Of a stretch of 64,000 bases of DNA, positions 48,498-56,429 are shown one piece after another. This DNA is from Rugamonas aquatica (GTDB lineage: Bacteria; Pseudomonadota; Gammaproteobacteria; Burkholderiales; Burkholderiaceae_D): NCBI RefSeq assembly GCF_009380215.1, contig NZ_WHUG01000003.1, forward strand, positions 124,001 to 188,000, in the 5' to 3' direction. A model generated the notes under the pieces. The model saw only the letters and a list, made by a program, of their open reading frames with translations. It was not told the origin of the DNA and did no database searches. Every line of letters begins with the position of its first letter. The first letter of the stretch is position 1. Both the position numbers and the translations under genes were made by a program.

Positions 48498-50534
48498 ATG
48501 TTCACAAAAATACTGATCGCCAACCGTGGTGAAATCGCCTGCCGTGTGGCCGCTACCGCGCGCCGCATGGGCATCAAGACCGTCGCCGTGTACTCGGAGG
48601 TGGACGCCAATGCCAAGCACGTCGCAGTGTGCGATGAAGCGGTGCTGATCGGCCCCGCCGCCGCCAAGGAAAGCTATCTTCGCGGCGAGAAGATCATCGC
48701 CGTCGCCAAGGCCACCGGCGCGCAAGCCATCCACCCGGGCTATGGCTTCCTGTCCGAGAACGCCGAATTCGCCGACGCCTGCGCCGAAGCGGGCCTTGTG
48801 TTCATTGGTCCTCCAGCATCGGCGATGCGCGCGATGGGCTCCAAGTCCGCCGCCAAGCAGCTGATGGAAAAGGCCAACGTGCCACTGGTTCCCGGCTACC
48901 ACGGCGAACAGCAGGACGCCGACTTCCTGCATGCGCAGGCCGACAAGATCGGCTACCCGGTACTGCTGAAGGCTTCGGCCGGCGGCGGCGGCAAGGGCAT
49001 GCGCGTGATCGAGAACTCGGCGCAGTTCAAGGACGCGCTGGCATCGTGCAAGCGCGAGGCGATCAGTTCTTTCGGCGACGACAAGGTGCTGGCGGAGAAA
49101 TACCTCCAGCGTCCGCGCCACATTGAAATCCAGGTGTTTGCCGATACCCTCGGCAACTGCATCTACCTGTTCGAGCGCGATTGCTCGGTACAGCGCCGCC
49201 ACCAGAAGGTGCTGGAAGAAGCACCCGCACCGAACATGCCGGCCGAACGCCGCGCAGCCATGGGCGAAGCGGCGGTCGCCGCCGCCAAGGCCGTCGGCTA
49301 CGTGGGCGCCGGCACGGTGGAGTTCATCGCCAACCAGGACGGCTCGTTCTACTTCATGGAGATGAACACCCGCCTGCAAGTCGAACACCCTGTCACCGAA
49401 ATGATCACCGGCACCGACCTGGTGGAATGGCAACTGCGCGTGGCCGCCGGCGAGCCGCTGCCCAAGCAGCAGCACGAGCTGGCCATCAACGGCCACTCGA
49501 TCGAAGCCCGTATCTACGCGGAGAATCCGGAGAAGGGCTTCCTGCCATCGATCGGCACGCTGCGCCACATGGAGACGCCGGGCGCGGTCTCCTTCGAATT
49601 GGGCGGCGCCGTCAACCTGCCGGCGGGCGTGCGTATCGATTCCGGCGTACGCGCCGGCGATGCTATCTCGCCGTTCTACGATCCGATGATCGCGAAGCTG
49701 ATCGTCTGGGGCGCGGACCGCAAGCAGGCCTTGGCCCGCATGGCGCAGGCGCTGTCGCAGTACCAGATCGTCGGCCTGGCCACCAACATCGCCTTCCTGA
49801 AACGCCTGGTCGAAGGCCAGGCCTTCTCGACGGCCGACCTGGATACGGGCCTGATCGAACGCAATCACGACGCGCTGTTCCCGGCCGCCCACGCGGCGCC
49901 GGATGCGGCGCTGGCGCTGGCCGCCGTGTCGCTGATCGAATCCGAGAAGGACCGCTCGGCCGCGCAATCCGGCGCCAACGCCGCCGACCCGTGGGGCCAG
50001 GCGCTGGGCTGGCGCATGAACCATCCGTATCTGCGCTCGCTGTCCTTCGGCGACGAGTTCGCGGCGGAGCAGCCGTACCAGGTCAACATCAGCTACCGCG
50101 CCGCCGACTGGCTGTTCAGCGTCGGCGCCGCCCAACCGCAGGTATTGAGCCTGATGTCGCAGGACGGTAATGACCTGAGCATCAAGCTGGGCGAGCAGGC
50201 CGTGCACGGCACGGTGCGCCGCGACGGCGACGTGCTGCATGTGTTCACCAACGGCGCGCACTATCCGCTGGCCTACAACGATCCGATGGCCCACGCCGGC
50301 GAGACCGAAGCCGAAGGCGGACGCCTGACCGCGCCGATGCCGGGCAAGGTGGTGGCCGTGCTGGCCGCCAAAGGCCAGGAAGTGAAGAAGGGCGACGCGC
50401 TGGTCATCATGGAAGCGATGAAGATGGAGCACACCATCGCCGCGCCGCACGACGGTGTGATCGACGACATCCTGTACAGCGTGGGCGACCAGGTCGCCGA
50501 CGGTGCACCGCTGCTGGCGTTCAAGACGGCGTAA
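48498..50534 (+). CDS. liuD: Methylcrotonyl-CoA carboxylase, biotin-containing subunit
   Basis: 678 residues. Biotin carboxylase N-terminal, ATP-grasp (KASAGGGGKGMRVIE; RDCSVQRRHQKVLEEAPAP) and C-terminal domains up to about 445, a BT linker domain, and a C-terminal biotinyl domain with the biotin-accepting K642 in EAMKMEH. It carboxylates its own biotin for transfer by LiuB. Preceded by repeat R5 and an AGAGAGAG-type ribosome site. It restarts the liu series after the bio genes and is followed by a ghrA-like gene and liuE. Confidence 0.95.
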   Translation: MFTKILIANRGEIACRVAATARRMGIKTVAVYSEVDANAKHVAVCDEAVLIGPAAAKESYLRGEKIIAVAKATGAQAIHPGYGFLSENAEFADACAEAGLVFIGPPASAMRAMGSKSAAKQLMEKANVPLVPGYHGEQQDADFLHAQADKIGYPVLLKASAGGGGKGMRVIENSAQFKDALASCKREAISSFGDDKVLAEKYLQRPRHIEIQVFADTLGNCIYLFERDCSVQRRHQKVLEEAPAPNMPAERRAAMGEAAVAAAKAVGYVGAGTVEFIANQDGSFYFMEMNTRLQVEHPVTEMITGTDLVEWQLRVAAGEPLPKQQHELAINGHSIEARIYAENPEKGFLPSIGTLRHMETPGAVSFELGGAVNLPAGVRIDSGVRAGDAISPFYDPMIAKLIVWGADRKQALARMAQALSQYQIVGLATNIAFLKRLVEGQAFSTADLDTGLIERNHDALFPAAHAAPDAALALAAVSLIESEKDRSAAQSGANAADPWGQALGWRMNHPYLRSLSFGDEFAAEQPYQVNISYRAADWLFSVGAAQPQVLSLMSQDGNDLSIKLGEQAVHGTVRRDGDVLHVFTNGAHYPLAYNDPMAHAGETEAEGGRLTAPMPGKVVAVLAAKGQEVKKGDALVIMEAMKMEHTIAAPHDGVIDDILYSVGDQVADGAPLLAFKTA

Positions 50535-50544
50535 GGAGGACACC

Positions 50545-51477
50545 ATGCGTATTCTGCTACATCGGGCGGACGGCAAGACCGAGCCGTGGATCAAGGACTT
50601 TGCCAAGTACCTGCCGGAGGCCGAAGTCGAAATCTGGCATGCGGGTGAAAAAAACCGCCCCTGCGACTACGCCGTCGTGTGGTCGCCGCCGGAGGCCATG
50701 CTGCCGGAACTGGCGCAGGTAAAGGCGATCTTCGTCACCGGCGCCGGCGTCGACGCGCTGCTCAAGTTTAACGACGCGCTGCCGTCGCACATCCCCATCA
50801 TCCGCCTGGAAGATGCCGGCATGGCGCTGCAGATGGCGGAATACGTGACGCACTCGGTGCTGCGCTACTTCCGTCGCCTGGACGAATACGAAGTCCAGGC
50901 GCGCGCCGGCCAATGGCTGCCGCTGCCGCAGCATCCGAAGGAAGACTTCGCGATCGGCGTACTGGGCATGGGCGTGCTGGGCACCCGCGTGCTGGAGGCG
51001 CTGGCGCCGTTCGGCTTCCCGCTGCGCGGCTGGAGCCGCACCGAGAAGAGCATGGCGGGCGTGCAGTGCTTCCACGGCGCCGAAGGCTTGGACACCTTCC
51101 TGCGCGGCAGCCGTGTACTGGTCTGCATGCTGCCGCTGACGCAGGACACCAACAACCTGGTCAACCGCACCAATATGAGCAAGCTGCCGCAAGGCTCCTA
51201 CCTGATTAACGTGGCGCGCGGCGCGCATGTGGCCGAGCCGGACCTGCTGTCGCTGATAAAGTCGGGCCACATCGCCGCCGCCACGCTGGACGTGTTCCGC
51301 AACGAGCCCTTGCCGGCGCAGCATCCGTTCTGGCAGGAGCCACGCATCACGATCACGCCGCACATCTCGGCGCTGACGCTGCGCCGCGAGAGCGTGCAGC
51401 AGATCGCCGAAAAAATCCGCAAGACCGCGAAGGGCGAAACCGCCGCCGGCGTGGTCGACCGCAACCGAGGATATTGA
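50545..51477 (+). CDS. Glyoxylate/hydroxypyruvate reductase A-like 2-hydroxyacid dehydrogenase
   Basis: 310 residues. NAD(P)-binding motif GVLGMGVLGTRV, catalytic residues in LINVARGAHVAEPDLL and in the ITITPHISALT histidine block, matching the GhrA branch of D-2-hydroxyacid dehydrogenases. ATG 50545 has a strong AAGGAGG site 10 bases after the liuD stop. Inside the liu operon it could handle a 2-oxo acid from leucine metabolism, but glyoxylate is the usual substrate. Confidence 0.9.
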   Translation: MRILLHRADGKTEPWIKDFAKYLPEAEVEIWHAGEKNRPCDYAVVWSPPEAMLPELAQVKAIFVTGAGVDALLKFNDALPSHIPIIRLEDAGMALQMAEYVTHSVLRYFRRLDEYEVQARAGQWLPLPQHPKEDFAIGVLGMGVLGTRVLEALAPFGFPLRGWSRTEKSMAGVQCFHGAEGLDTFLRGSRVLVCMLPLTQDTNNLVNRTNMSKLPQGSYLINVARGAHVAEPDLLSLIKSGHIAAATLDVFRNEPLPAQHPFWQEPRITITPHISALTLRRESVQQIAEKIRKTAKGETAAGVVDRNRGY

Positions 51478-51478
51478 T

Positions 51479-52390
51479 ATGAACAGTTTGCCGAAACAGG
51501 TAAAGATCGTCGAAGTCGGCCCGCGTGACGGCCTGCAAAATGAAAAAGAGAGCGTCCCCGTCGAAGTGAAGATCGAGCTGGTGAACCGCCTGACCAGCGC
51601 CGGTTTCCAGAACGTCGAAGCGGCGTCCTTTGTGTCGCCGAAGTGGGTGCCGCAGATGGCCACCAGCAAAGAGGTGATGGCCGCAATCCAGCGCAAGCCG
51701 GGCGTGATCTACTCGGCGCTGACGCCGAACATGCAGGGCTTCGAAGCGGCGCTGGCCGCGCAAGCCGATGAAGTGGTGATCTTCGGTTCGGCCTCGGAGG
51801 CGTTCTCGCAAAAGAACATCAACTGCTCGATCGCCGAATCGATCGCGCGCTTCGAAGGCGTGGCGAAAGCGGCCAAGGATAACGGCCTGCGCCTGCGCGG
51901 CAGCATCAGCTGCTCGTTCGGCTGCCCGTACCAGGGCGAAGTGCCGCTGGATGCGGTGGCCGACGTGGTGGGCCGCATGCGCGACCTGGGCTGCGACGAG
52001 ATCGACATCGCCGACACCATCGGCGTGGCCACGCCGCGCAAGACGCAGGCGGTGATGGAGACGGCGATCCGCGCCTTCCGCCTCGACGGCTTGTCCGGCC
52101 ACTTCCACGACACGTATGGACAGGCGCTGGCCAACATCTACGCCAGCCTGGAGCTGGGCATCGCGATTTATCACTCGTCGGTCTCGGGCCTGGGCGGCTG
52201 CCCGTACGCCAAGGGCGCCACCGGCAACGTGGCCACCGAGGACGTGCTGTACATGATGCAAGGGCTGGGCATCGACACCGGCATCGACCTCGATATCGTG
52301 GTCGACGCCGGCCAGTTCATCTCGCAGTTCCTGGGCCGCAAAGGCGCCAGCCGCGCCGGCAACGCCATCGCCGCCAAGCGCGCCGGCTAA
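51479..52390 (+). CDS. liuE: Hydroxymethylglutaryl-CoA lyase
   Basis: 303 residues, TIM-barrel lyase cleaving HMG-CoA to acetoacetate and acetyl-CoA. Signatures: EVGPRDGLQNEK, GSISCSFGCPYQGEV, HFHDTYGQALANIY and the active-site cysteine in GLGGCPYAKGATGNVATED. One base after the previous stop codon. Last gene of the block; a long inverted repeat follows 6 bases after its stop. Confidence 0.96.
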   Translation: MNSLPKQVKIVEVGPRDGLQNEKESVPVEVKIELVNRLTSAGFQNVEAASFVSPKWVPQMATSKEVMAAIQRKPGVIYSALTPNMQGFEAALAAQADEVVIFGSASEAFSQKNINCSIAESIARFEGVAKAAKDNGLRLRGSISCSFGCPYQGEVPLDAVADVVGRMRDLGCDEIDIADTIGVATPRKTQAVMETAIRAFRLDGLSGHFHDTYGQALANIYASLELGIAIYHSSVSGLGGCPYAKGATGNVATEDVLYMMQGLGIDTGIDLDIVVDAGQFISQFLGRKGASRAGNAIAAKRAG

Positions 52391-52396
52391 CCACCG

Positions 52397-52481
52397 GGGG
52401 TCAAGTCTGACAATCGGACACGGGCTCAGCCCTGAGCAGTCGCTAAGGCAGAGCCTGTGTCCGATTGTCAGACTTGACCCC
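52397..52481. repeat. Long inverted repeat, 31-bp arms
   Basis: Arms 52397-52427 and 52451-52481, 30 of 31 bases complementary, around a 23-base centre with its own small GCTCAG...CTGAGC hairpin. The core TCAAGTCTGACAATCGGACA occurs in both arms. It can end the liuE transcript as a hairpin and also encodes the C-terminus of the convergent hypothetical gene. No second copy elsewhere in the window. Confidence 0.9.
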
Positions 52482-53207
52482 ACCGGTTTCGACGAACTCG
52501 AATTCGAGCAGGGCGTCGTCCGGCCAGTCCTGGTCGTGGACCGGCGCCTGGTAGACTTTGCCGCCATCTTCCAGCAAGTCGGCCGGCAGCTTGCTGCGGC
52601 GGCCGTTCAGGCTGAGGTACATCGCGGCGATCGGACGCGGAGCGATGTTGTCGACCTTGATCCGCGCCGTCACGCAGGGCTGTCCCGCTGCGTTGAGCAT
52701 TTTGCGGAACAGATAGGGCAGCTCGTATTGTTCAACTGCCCAGCGCACCGCGCACTCCAGCCGCAGGTCGCCCAGGCGGCGGGCGTTCGGCGGCACGCCG
52801 GGCGTGTGCACGTCCGGACGCCAGCGGAATGTGCCCGGCCTGCGGTTGAGCATCAGCTCAGCATCCTGCTTGAGCGCGGCCTCGCTGCGCGGCACGGCGA
52901 ACGTGCCATCGTCCGCGACCGCCAGCGGAATGCTCATGTCATCGCCAGCCACGCGCAGCTTGATGTCCTTGAGCGAGGCGCCGGCCACCTTGGGCAGCAG
53001 CACGAAGCGCAGCGACGCGGCGGGCGCCATGCTGTGCTGCTGGTCGAAGACATCCAGTCCCGCATTGAAGGCGCGGTAGGTTTTCCAGTCCGGGTCTTTG
53101 CTGGTGCTGACCACCACCGACGCAGGACCATCCTCGGCGCAAACGGGATTCATCAACAACCCTTGCAACAGCAGCCAGCCGGCCAGCGGCACGCAGCGCA
53201 TCTTCAT
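52443..53207 (-). CDS. Hypothetical exported protein
   Basis: 254 residues from ATG 53207. A signal peptide (CVPLAGWLLLQGLLMNPVCA) suggests a periplasmic or surface protein. The mature part shows beta-rich segments (SVVVSTSKDPDWKTYRAFNAGLDVFDQQ; LRFVLLPKVAGASLKDIKLRVAGDDMSIPL) and no recognised domain. The last residues (GGVKSDNRTQALP) are read from one arm and the loop of the 31-bp inverted repeat, so the native C-terminus was probably altered by repeat insertion. Its ATG overlaps the CPBP stop (ATGA), placing it last in a MarR-CPBP-hypothetical unit. Confidence 0.75.
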   Translation of the reverse strand: MKMRCVPLAGWLLLQGLLMNPVCAEDGPASVVVSTSKDPDWKTYRAFNAGLDVFDQQHSMAPAASLRFVLLPKVAGASLKDIKLRVAGDDMSIPLAVADDGTFAVPRSEAALKQDAELMLNRRPGTFRWRPDVHTPGVPPNARRLGDLRLECAVRWAVEQYELPYLFRKMLNAAGQPCVTARIKVDNIAPRPIAAMYLSLNGRRSKLPADLLEDGGKVYQAPVHDQDWPDDALLEFEFVETGGVKSDNRTQALP

Positions 53208-54049
53208 GCGCGGCGGAAGGCGTTGCGCAGGTAGTACAGGGCGGCGGCGGCGATCAGCAGCAGCGGGATCAGCGAACCTTCGACGCCGAACACGCCGCCG
53301 GTCAACAGCGTATTGCCCACCAGTTCGCCGCGCAGCAGGCCGTCCGTGGCGGCGTGGCCGGAGACGGTCGACGAAAACACCGTGCTGACGCAGTAGTTCC
53401 AGGCCACGTGCGAGCCGATGCAGATCCACAGGCGGCGCGTCTTCATATAGAGCGCGGCCTGCAGCACGCCGTAGACGGTGATCACGCCGACCGCAAGGAA
53501 GGACACGCCTTCGTTCGGCAAGTGGCCCAGGCCGAACACCAGCGACGAGATCACGATGGCGGCCTTGCTGCCCAGCGAACGTTCGGTGACGCCGAAGATC
53601 ACGCCGCGGAACATCGCCTCCTCGGCCAGGCCGACCAGCGCCAGCTCGGCCAGCGACACCAGCATCATGACGCTGAAGGGATTGACGCCGTCGAAGCGGT
53701 AGACGCCCAGCACACCCAGCAGCGCAAAGGTCAGCGCCACCAGTGCGCCGCCAAGCAGCAGGCCGGCGCCCAGTTCGCGCGCCATGCCGGACGTGGCCAG
53801 CTCGGTAGGCTGCCGCTTTTCGATGCGGCGCAGGTAGAAGCGGTAGCCGATCCATACAAACACCGCGGCCAGCAGCTGTGGCCAGACGATGCGGTAAGGT
53901 TTGGCCACCAACTGCGCGGCGACGATCATCGTCAGCGGCACGGCGGCAAAGGTCAGCACCAGGCCGAGCACGATGCGTATTAGCGGATGGGCCATCAGGC
54001 GCGATGCCAGGGAGGGTTTGGTGCTTGCCATGCTCAGCGTGTTTTCCAT
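53204..54049 (-). CDS. CPBP-family intramembrane metalloprotease
   Basis: 281 residues with about eight membrane helices. The CPBP/Abi motifs are present: EEAMFRGVIFG (motif 1, EExxxR), FGLGHLPNEG (motif 2, FxxxH) and the third motif around SHVAWNYCVS. Rce1-like proteases of this class are linked to prenyl-protein processing in eukaryotes and to bacteriocin immunity or stress in bacteria. ATG 54049 has GAGGA upstream. It lies 11 bases after the MarR regulator gene and is presumably controlled by it. Confidence 0.9.
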   Translation of the reverse strand: MENTLSMASTKPSLASRLMAHPLIRIVLGLVLTFAAVPLTMIVAAQLVAKPYRIVWPQLLAAVFVWIGYRFYLRRIEKRQPTELATSGMARELGAGLLLGGALVALTFALLGVLGVYRFDGVNPFSVMMLVSLAELALVGLAEEAMFRGVIFGVTERSLGSKAAIVISSLVFGLGHLPNEGVSFLAVGVITVYGVLQAALYMKTRRLWICIGSHVAWNYCVSTVFSSTVSGHAATDGLLRGELVGNTLLTGGVFGVEGSLIPLLLIAAAALYYLRNAFRRA

Positions 54050-54060
54050 CGTCTCTGTCC

Positions 54061-54534
54061 TCAAAGGGTTGGTTTTGTTTTGCTGTGTGCTGCGCGGATG
54101 CGGTCGCCGAAGGAGCGCTGCTCCAGCACGGCGATGGCTTGCGCCAGGCATTCCGACAGGGGGAAATCCAGATCGGCATCGAGGCTGTCGGCGGCGCGCT
54201 TGGTGGCTTGCCAGCATTCCTGCAGGCGGGGCAGCAGCGCCTCGCCCTGGCTGCTCAGGCGCACCACGCGCTGGCGGCCATCCGCGCCGCTGGCCTCGAC
54301 CAGCAGCAAGCCTTCCTTTTTCATCAGCGCCACCGTTTGCGTCACCGCCGGTTGCGTGATGCCGGCCAGCTCGGCCAGCTGGCCGATGGTCGCGCTGCGC
54401 TGCTGCGCCAGGGCCCGCATCACCGGCGTGTAGCGGGGCCGGTAATCCAGGCCGGCGTCCGTATAGGCCTGTTGAACCGCGCCGTCCAGCAGTTCGATCA
54501 GGTGTCGTAGTTGGGTTCCGAGTCCTTGTTTCAT
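54061..54534 (-). CDS. MarR-family regulator
   Basis: 157 residues. Winged helix in PVMRALAQQRSATIGQLAELAGITQPAVTQTVALMKKEGLLLVEASGADGRQRVVRLSSQG, flanked by dimerisation helices at both ends. First gene of the unit MarR-CPBP-hypothetical. An 18-bp perfect palindrome 21 bases upstream of its start is the probable autoregulatory operator. Confidence 0.9.
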   Translation of the reverse strand: MKQGLGTQLRHLIELLDGAVQQAYTDAGLDYRPRYTPVMRALAQQRSATIGQLAELAGITQPAVTQTVALMKKEGLLLVEASGADGRQRVVRLSSQGEALLPRLQECWQATKRAADSLDADLDFPLSECLAQAIAVLEQRSFGDRIRAAHSKTKPTL

Positions 54535-54554
54535 GCAGCGATGGTAGCACTATT

Positions 54555-54572
54555 TATATAAGCGCTTATATA
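54555..54572. promoter_or_regulatory. 18-bp perfect palindrome upstream of the MarR gene
   Basis: TATATAAGCGCTTATATA is fully self-complementary, AT-rich and placed where the MarR-gene promoter must be. This form and length are usual for MarR dimers. Confidence 0.65.
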
Positions 54573-54601
54573 TATTTTCAAAAAAAAAAGCGCTCGGGAT
54601 A

Positions 54602-54634
54602 AAAAAAAGACCCAAGAGCCTGAGCTCTTGAGTC
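54602..54634 (-). terminator. Terminator of tRNA-Pro
   Basis: Stem 54609-54619 with 54624-54634 (11 bp, one G-T-type mismatch), 4-base loop, followed on the minus strand by seven T residues. Starts 14 bases after the tRNA 3' end. Confidence 0.85.
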
Positions 54635-54648
54635 TTTTCTCTTGAATC

Positions 54649-54725
54649 TGGTCGGAGTACAAGGATTCGAACCTTGGACCCCCTGGTCCCAAACCAGGTG
54701 CGCTACCGGGCTGCGCCACACTCCG
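54649..54725 (-). tRNA. tRNA-Pro (anticodon TGG)
   Basis: 77 bases including an encoded CCA end. The acceptor stem CGGAGTG pairs with TACTCCG, the anticodon stem CCTGG/CCAGG holds the loop TTTGGGA with anticodon TGG (54689-54691), and the T arm has GGTTCGAATCC. A terminator follows. No duplicated 3' end (integration scar) was seen downstream. Confidence 0.97.
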
Positions 54726-54848
54726 AAGAAGCAAGATAATACAAGCTGCTCCAGTATCCGTCAAGTGTCACTATGAAATCAGTATGTACCATGGCGATTT
54801 TTTTTCAATGTGAGATTATGGCGGTGTGCAGACCTTATCTAAACAACC

Positions 54849-55499
54849 ATGAGCGCGGTTCTCTCACAATTCCAGCCTGCGCCGCTGCGGCGGCCGGGGA
54901 TAGTCGCGGGCATCGCCGTCTCGCTGGTGCTACATGCGGCGCTGATCTTCGGCTGGCGGCTGGCGGCGCCGAGCGCGCCCGATGAGACTAAGCCGGCCAA
55001 GACCATGACGGTCTGGCTGCAGCCGCCTGCGCCGCCCAAGCCCATCATTGCCAAAGTCGAGCCGCCGCCGCCAAAACCGGAGCCGGTCCAGCCGCGCAAG
55101 AAAGAGCGCCCACAGGTGGCCGAACGCGCCAGCCCGCCGAAAGCCGTCGCCGCAGCCGCAGCTGAGTCCGCGCCAGCGCCGGCCGCCGCGCAGGCGATCA
55201 CACTGCCGCCAGCCAGCACGGCGCCCGATCCGCTGCACCCGGAGCTGCAACCGAAGCAGTTCGACATGAACGCGGCGCTGAAAACGGCCCGCAAGGAAGC
55301 CAACGCCAAGGATCCGGCCCGCGCCGGGCTGCCGGTGGCGCAGCTGGAAGACCATCCGCTCTATCCCGAGCAGCGGGATAGCAAGCTGGCGCGCGACATC
55401 AAGGGCGCCGCCCGGCCAAGCTGCCTCAAGGAAGGCGGCAACCTGTTGACTCCGCTGATCTGGCTGCTGGACAAGAAGGACAGCGGCTGCAAATTCTGA
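54849..55499 (+). CDS. TonB-like N-terminal protein without the TonB C-terminal domain
   Basis: 216 residues. An N-terminal membrane anchor (GIVAGIAVSLVLHAALIFGWRL) containing the TonB-style S-x(3)-H pattern (SLVLH), then a proline/lysine-rich periplasm-spanning region (PPAPPKPIIAKVEPPPPKPEPVQPRKKERP). The C-terminal 70 residues (DMNAALKTARKEANAKDPARAGLPVAQLEDHPLYPEQRDSK) are not a TonB CTD but resemble tails of small betaproteobacterial hypothetical proteins, with two late cysteines (SCLKEGG; GCKF). Possibly an energy transducer or scaffold working with ExbB/ExbD; unproven. Confidence 0.75.
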   Translation: MSAVLSQFQPAPLRRPGIVAGIAVSLVLHAALIFGWRLAAPSAPDETKPAKTMTVWLQPPAPPKPIIAKVEPPPPKPEPVQPRKKERPQVAERASPPKAVAAAAAESAPAPAAAQAITLPPASTAPDPLHPELQPKQFDMNAALKTARKEANAKDPARAGLPVAQLEDHPLYPEQRDSKLARDIKGAARPSCLKEGGNLLTPLIWLLDKKDSGCKF

Positions 55500-55510
55500 C
55501 TAGCCTGTGA

Positions 55511-56419
55511 TTACTCTTCGCCCTTGAGCTGCAGGGCGCGGTCGTACAGCGCATTCTTCTTGCGGCCGGTGATCTGCGCCGCCAGGTTGGCGGCCTGCTT
55601 GACCGAGCACTCGGTCAGCAAAATCTTGAGGATGCGTTCCGCTTCCACATCCTGCTCGTCCTCGGCGGCCGGGGTGCCGGCCAGCAGCACCACGAACTCG
55701 CCTTTCTCTCGATGGGCATCGGCCCGTATCCACGCTTCCGCCTCGGACAGCGGGCAGCGGTGGATTTCCTCGAACATCTTGGTCAGCTCGCGCGCGAACA
55801 CCACCTGGCGCTCCGGCTCGAACACCGCCGCCAGCGCGGTGGCGCAATCGAGGATGCGGTGCGGCGCTTCGTAAAACACCATGGTGGCCGTCACCGCGCG
55901 CAGCGTGCCGAGGAAGTTTTCGCGCTGCTTGGCCTTGGCCGGCAGGAAGCCGACGAAGAAAAACTGATCGTTGACCAGCCCGCTGGCCGACAAGGCCGTC
56001 ACCGCCGCCGACGCGCCCGGCAGCGGCAACACGCGCAGGCCGGCCGCCCGCACCGCGTCGACGATGCGCGCGCCGGGATCGGACACGGCCGGCGTACCGG
56101 CGTCCGACACCAGCGCGATGCGCTCGCCGGCTTGCAGGCGGGCGATCAGCGTGTCCGCCACTTCGCGCTCGTTGTGCTGGTGGGCGGCGATCAGCGGCTT
56201 GTGCAGGCCGAAGCGGGTCATCAGCTGGGCGGTGTTGCGGGTGTCTTCGCAGGCCACGGCATTGACCAGGCTCAAGACGTGCAGCGCCCGCAGGCTAATA
56301 TCCGTCACATTGCCGATCGGGGTCGCCACGACGTACAAGGTTGCGCTAGGATAGGTCTGGTGCGCCATTTCGCCCATCACGGGCAGGGTGGCGATGGAGC
56401 TGGATTCTTGTGCGGTCAT
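55511..56419 (-). CDS. rsmI: 16S rRNA (cytidine1402-2'-O)-methyltransferase
   Basis: 302 residues, tetrapyrrole-methylase fold. Motifs: LYVVATPIGNVTDISLRAL, ACEDTRNTAQLM, ALVSDAGTPAVSDPGARIV, PLPGASAAVTALSASGL and FYEAPHRI. It methylates the ribose of C1402 in the decoding centre. Start at ATG 56419, or at 56377 if the first 14 residues are not translated; neither has a clear ribosome site. Divergent from lpoA across 10 bases, the same neighbour order as in E. coli. Confidence 0.94.
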   Translation of the reverse strand: MTAQESSSIATLPVMGEMAHQTYPSATLYVVATPIGNVTDISLRALHVLSLVNAVACEDTRNTAQLMTRFGLHKPLIAAHQHNEREVADTLIARLQAGERIALVSDAGTPAVSDPGARIVDAVRAAGLRVLPLPGASAAVTALSASGLVNDQFFFVGFLPAKAKQRENFLGTLRAVTATMVFYEAPHRILDCATALAAVFEPERQVVFARELTKMFEEIHRCPLSEAEAWIRADAHREKGEFVVLLAGTPAAEDEQDVEAERILKILLTECSVKQAANLAAQITGRKKNALYDRALQLKGEE

Positions 56420-56429
56420 TGGGGGTAGG

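Noticed and set aside
48447..50606. A 719-codon minus-strand frame opposite liuD
   Set aside because: Shadow of a biotin carboxylase gene with all motifs on the plus strand.
54050..54550. N-terminal extension of the CPBP gene through the MarR gene
   Set aside because: The extra 167 residues are a frame-shifted reading of the MarR gene; ATG 54049 has a ribosome site and gives the normal family start.
54649..54725. tRNA-Pro as an integration site of a genomic island
   Set aside because: No duplicated tRNA 3' end, integrase or island-type gene content was seen on either side within the window.
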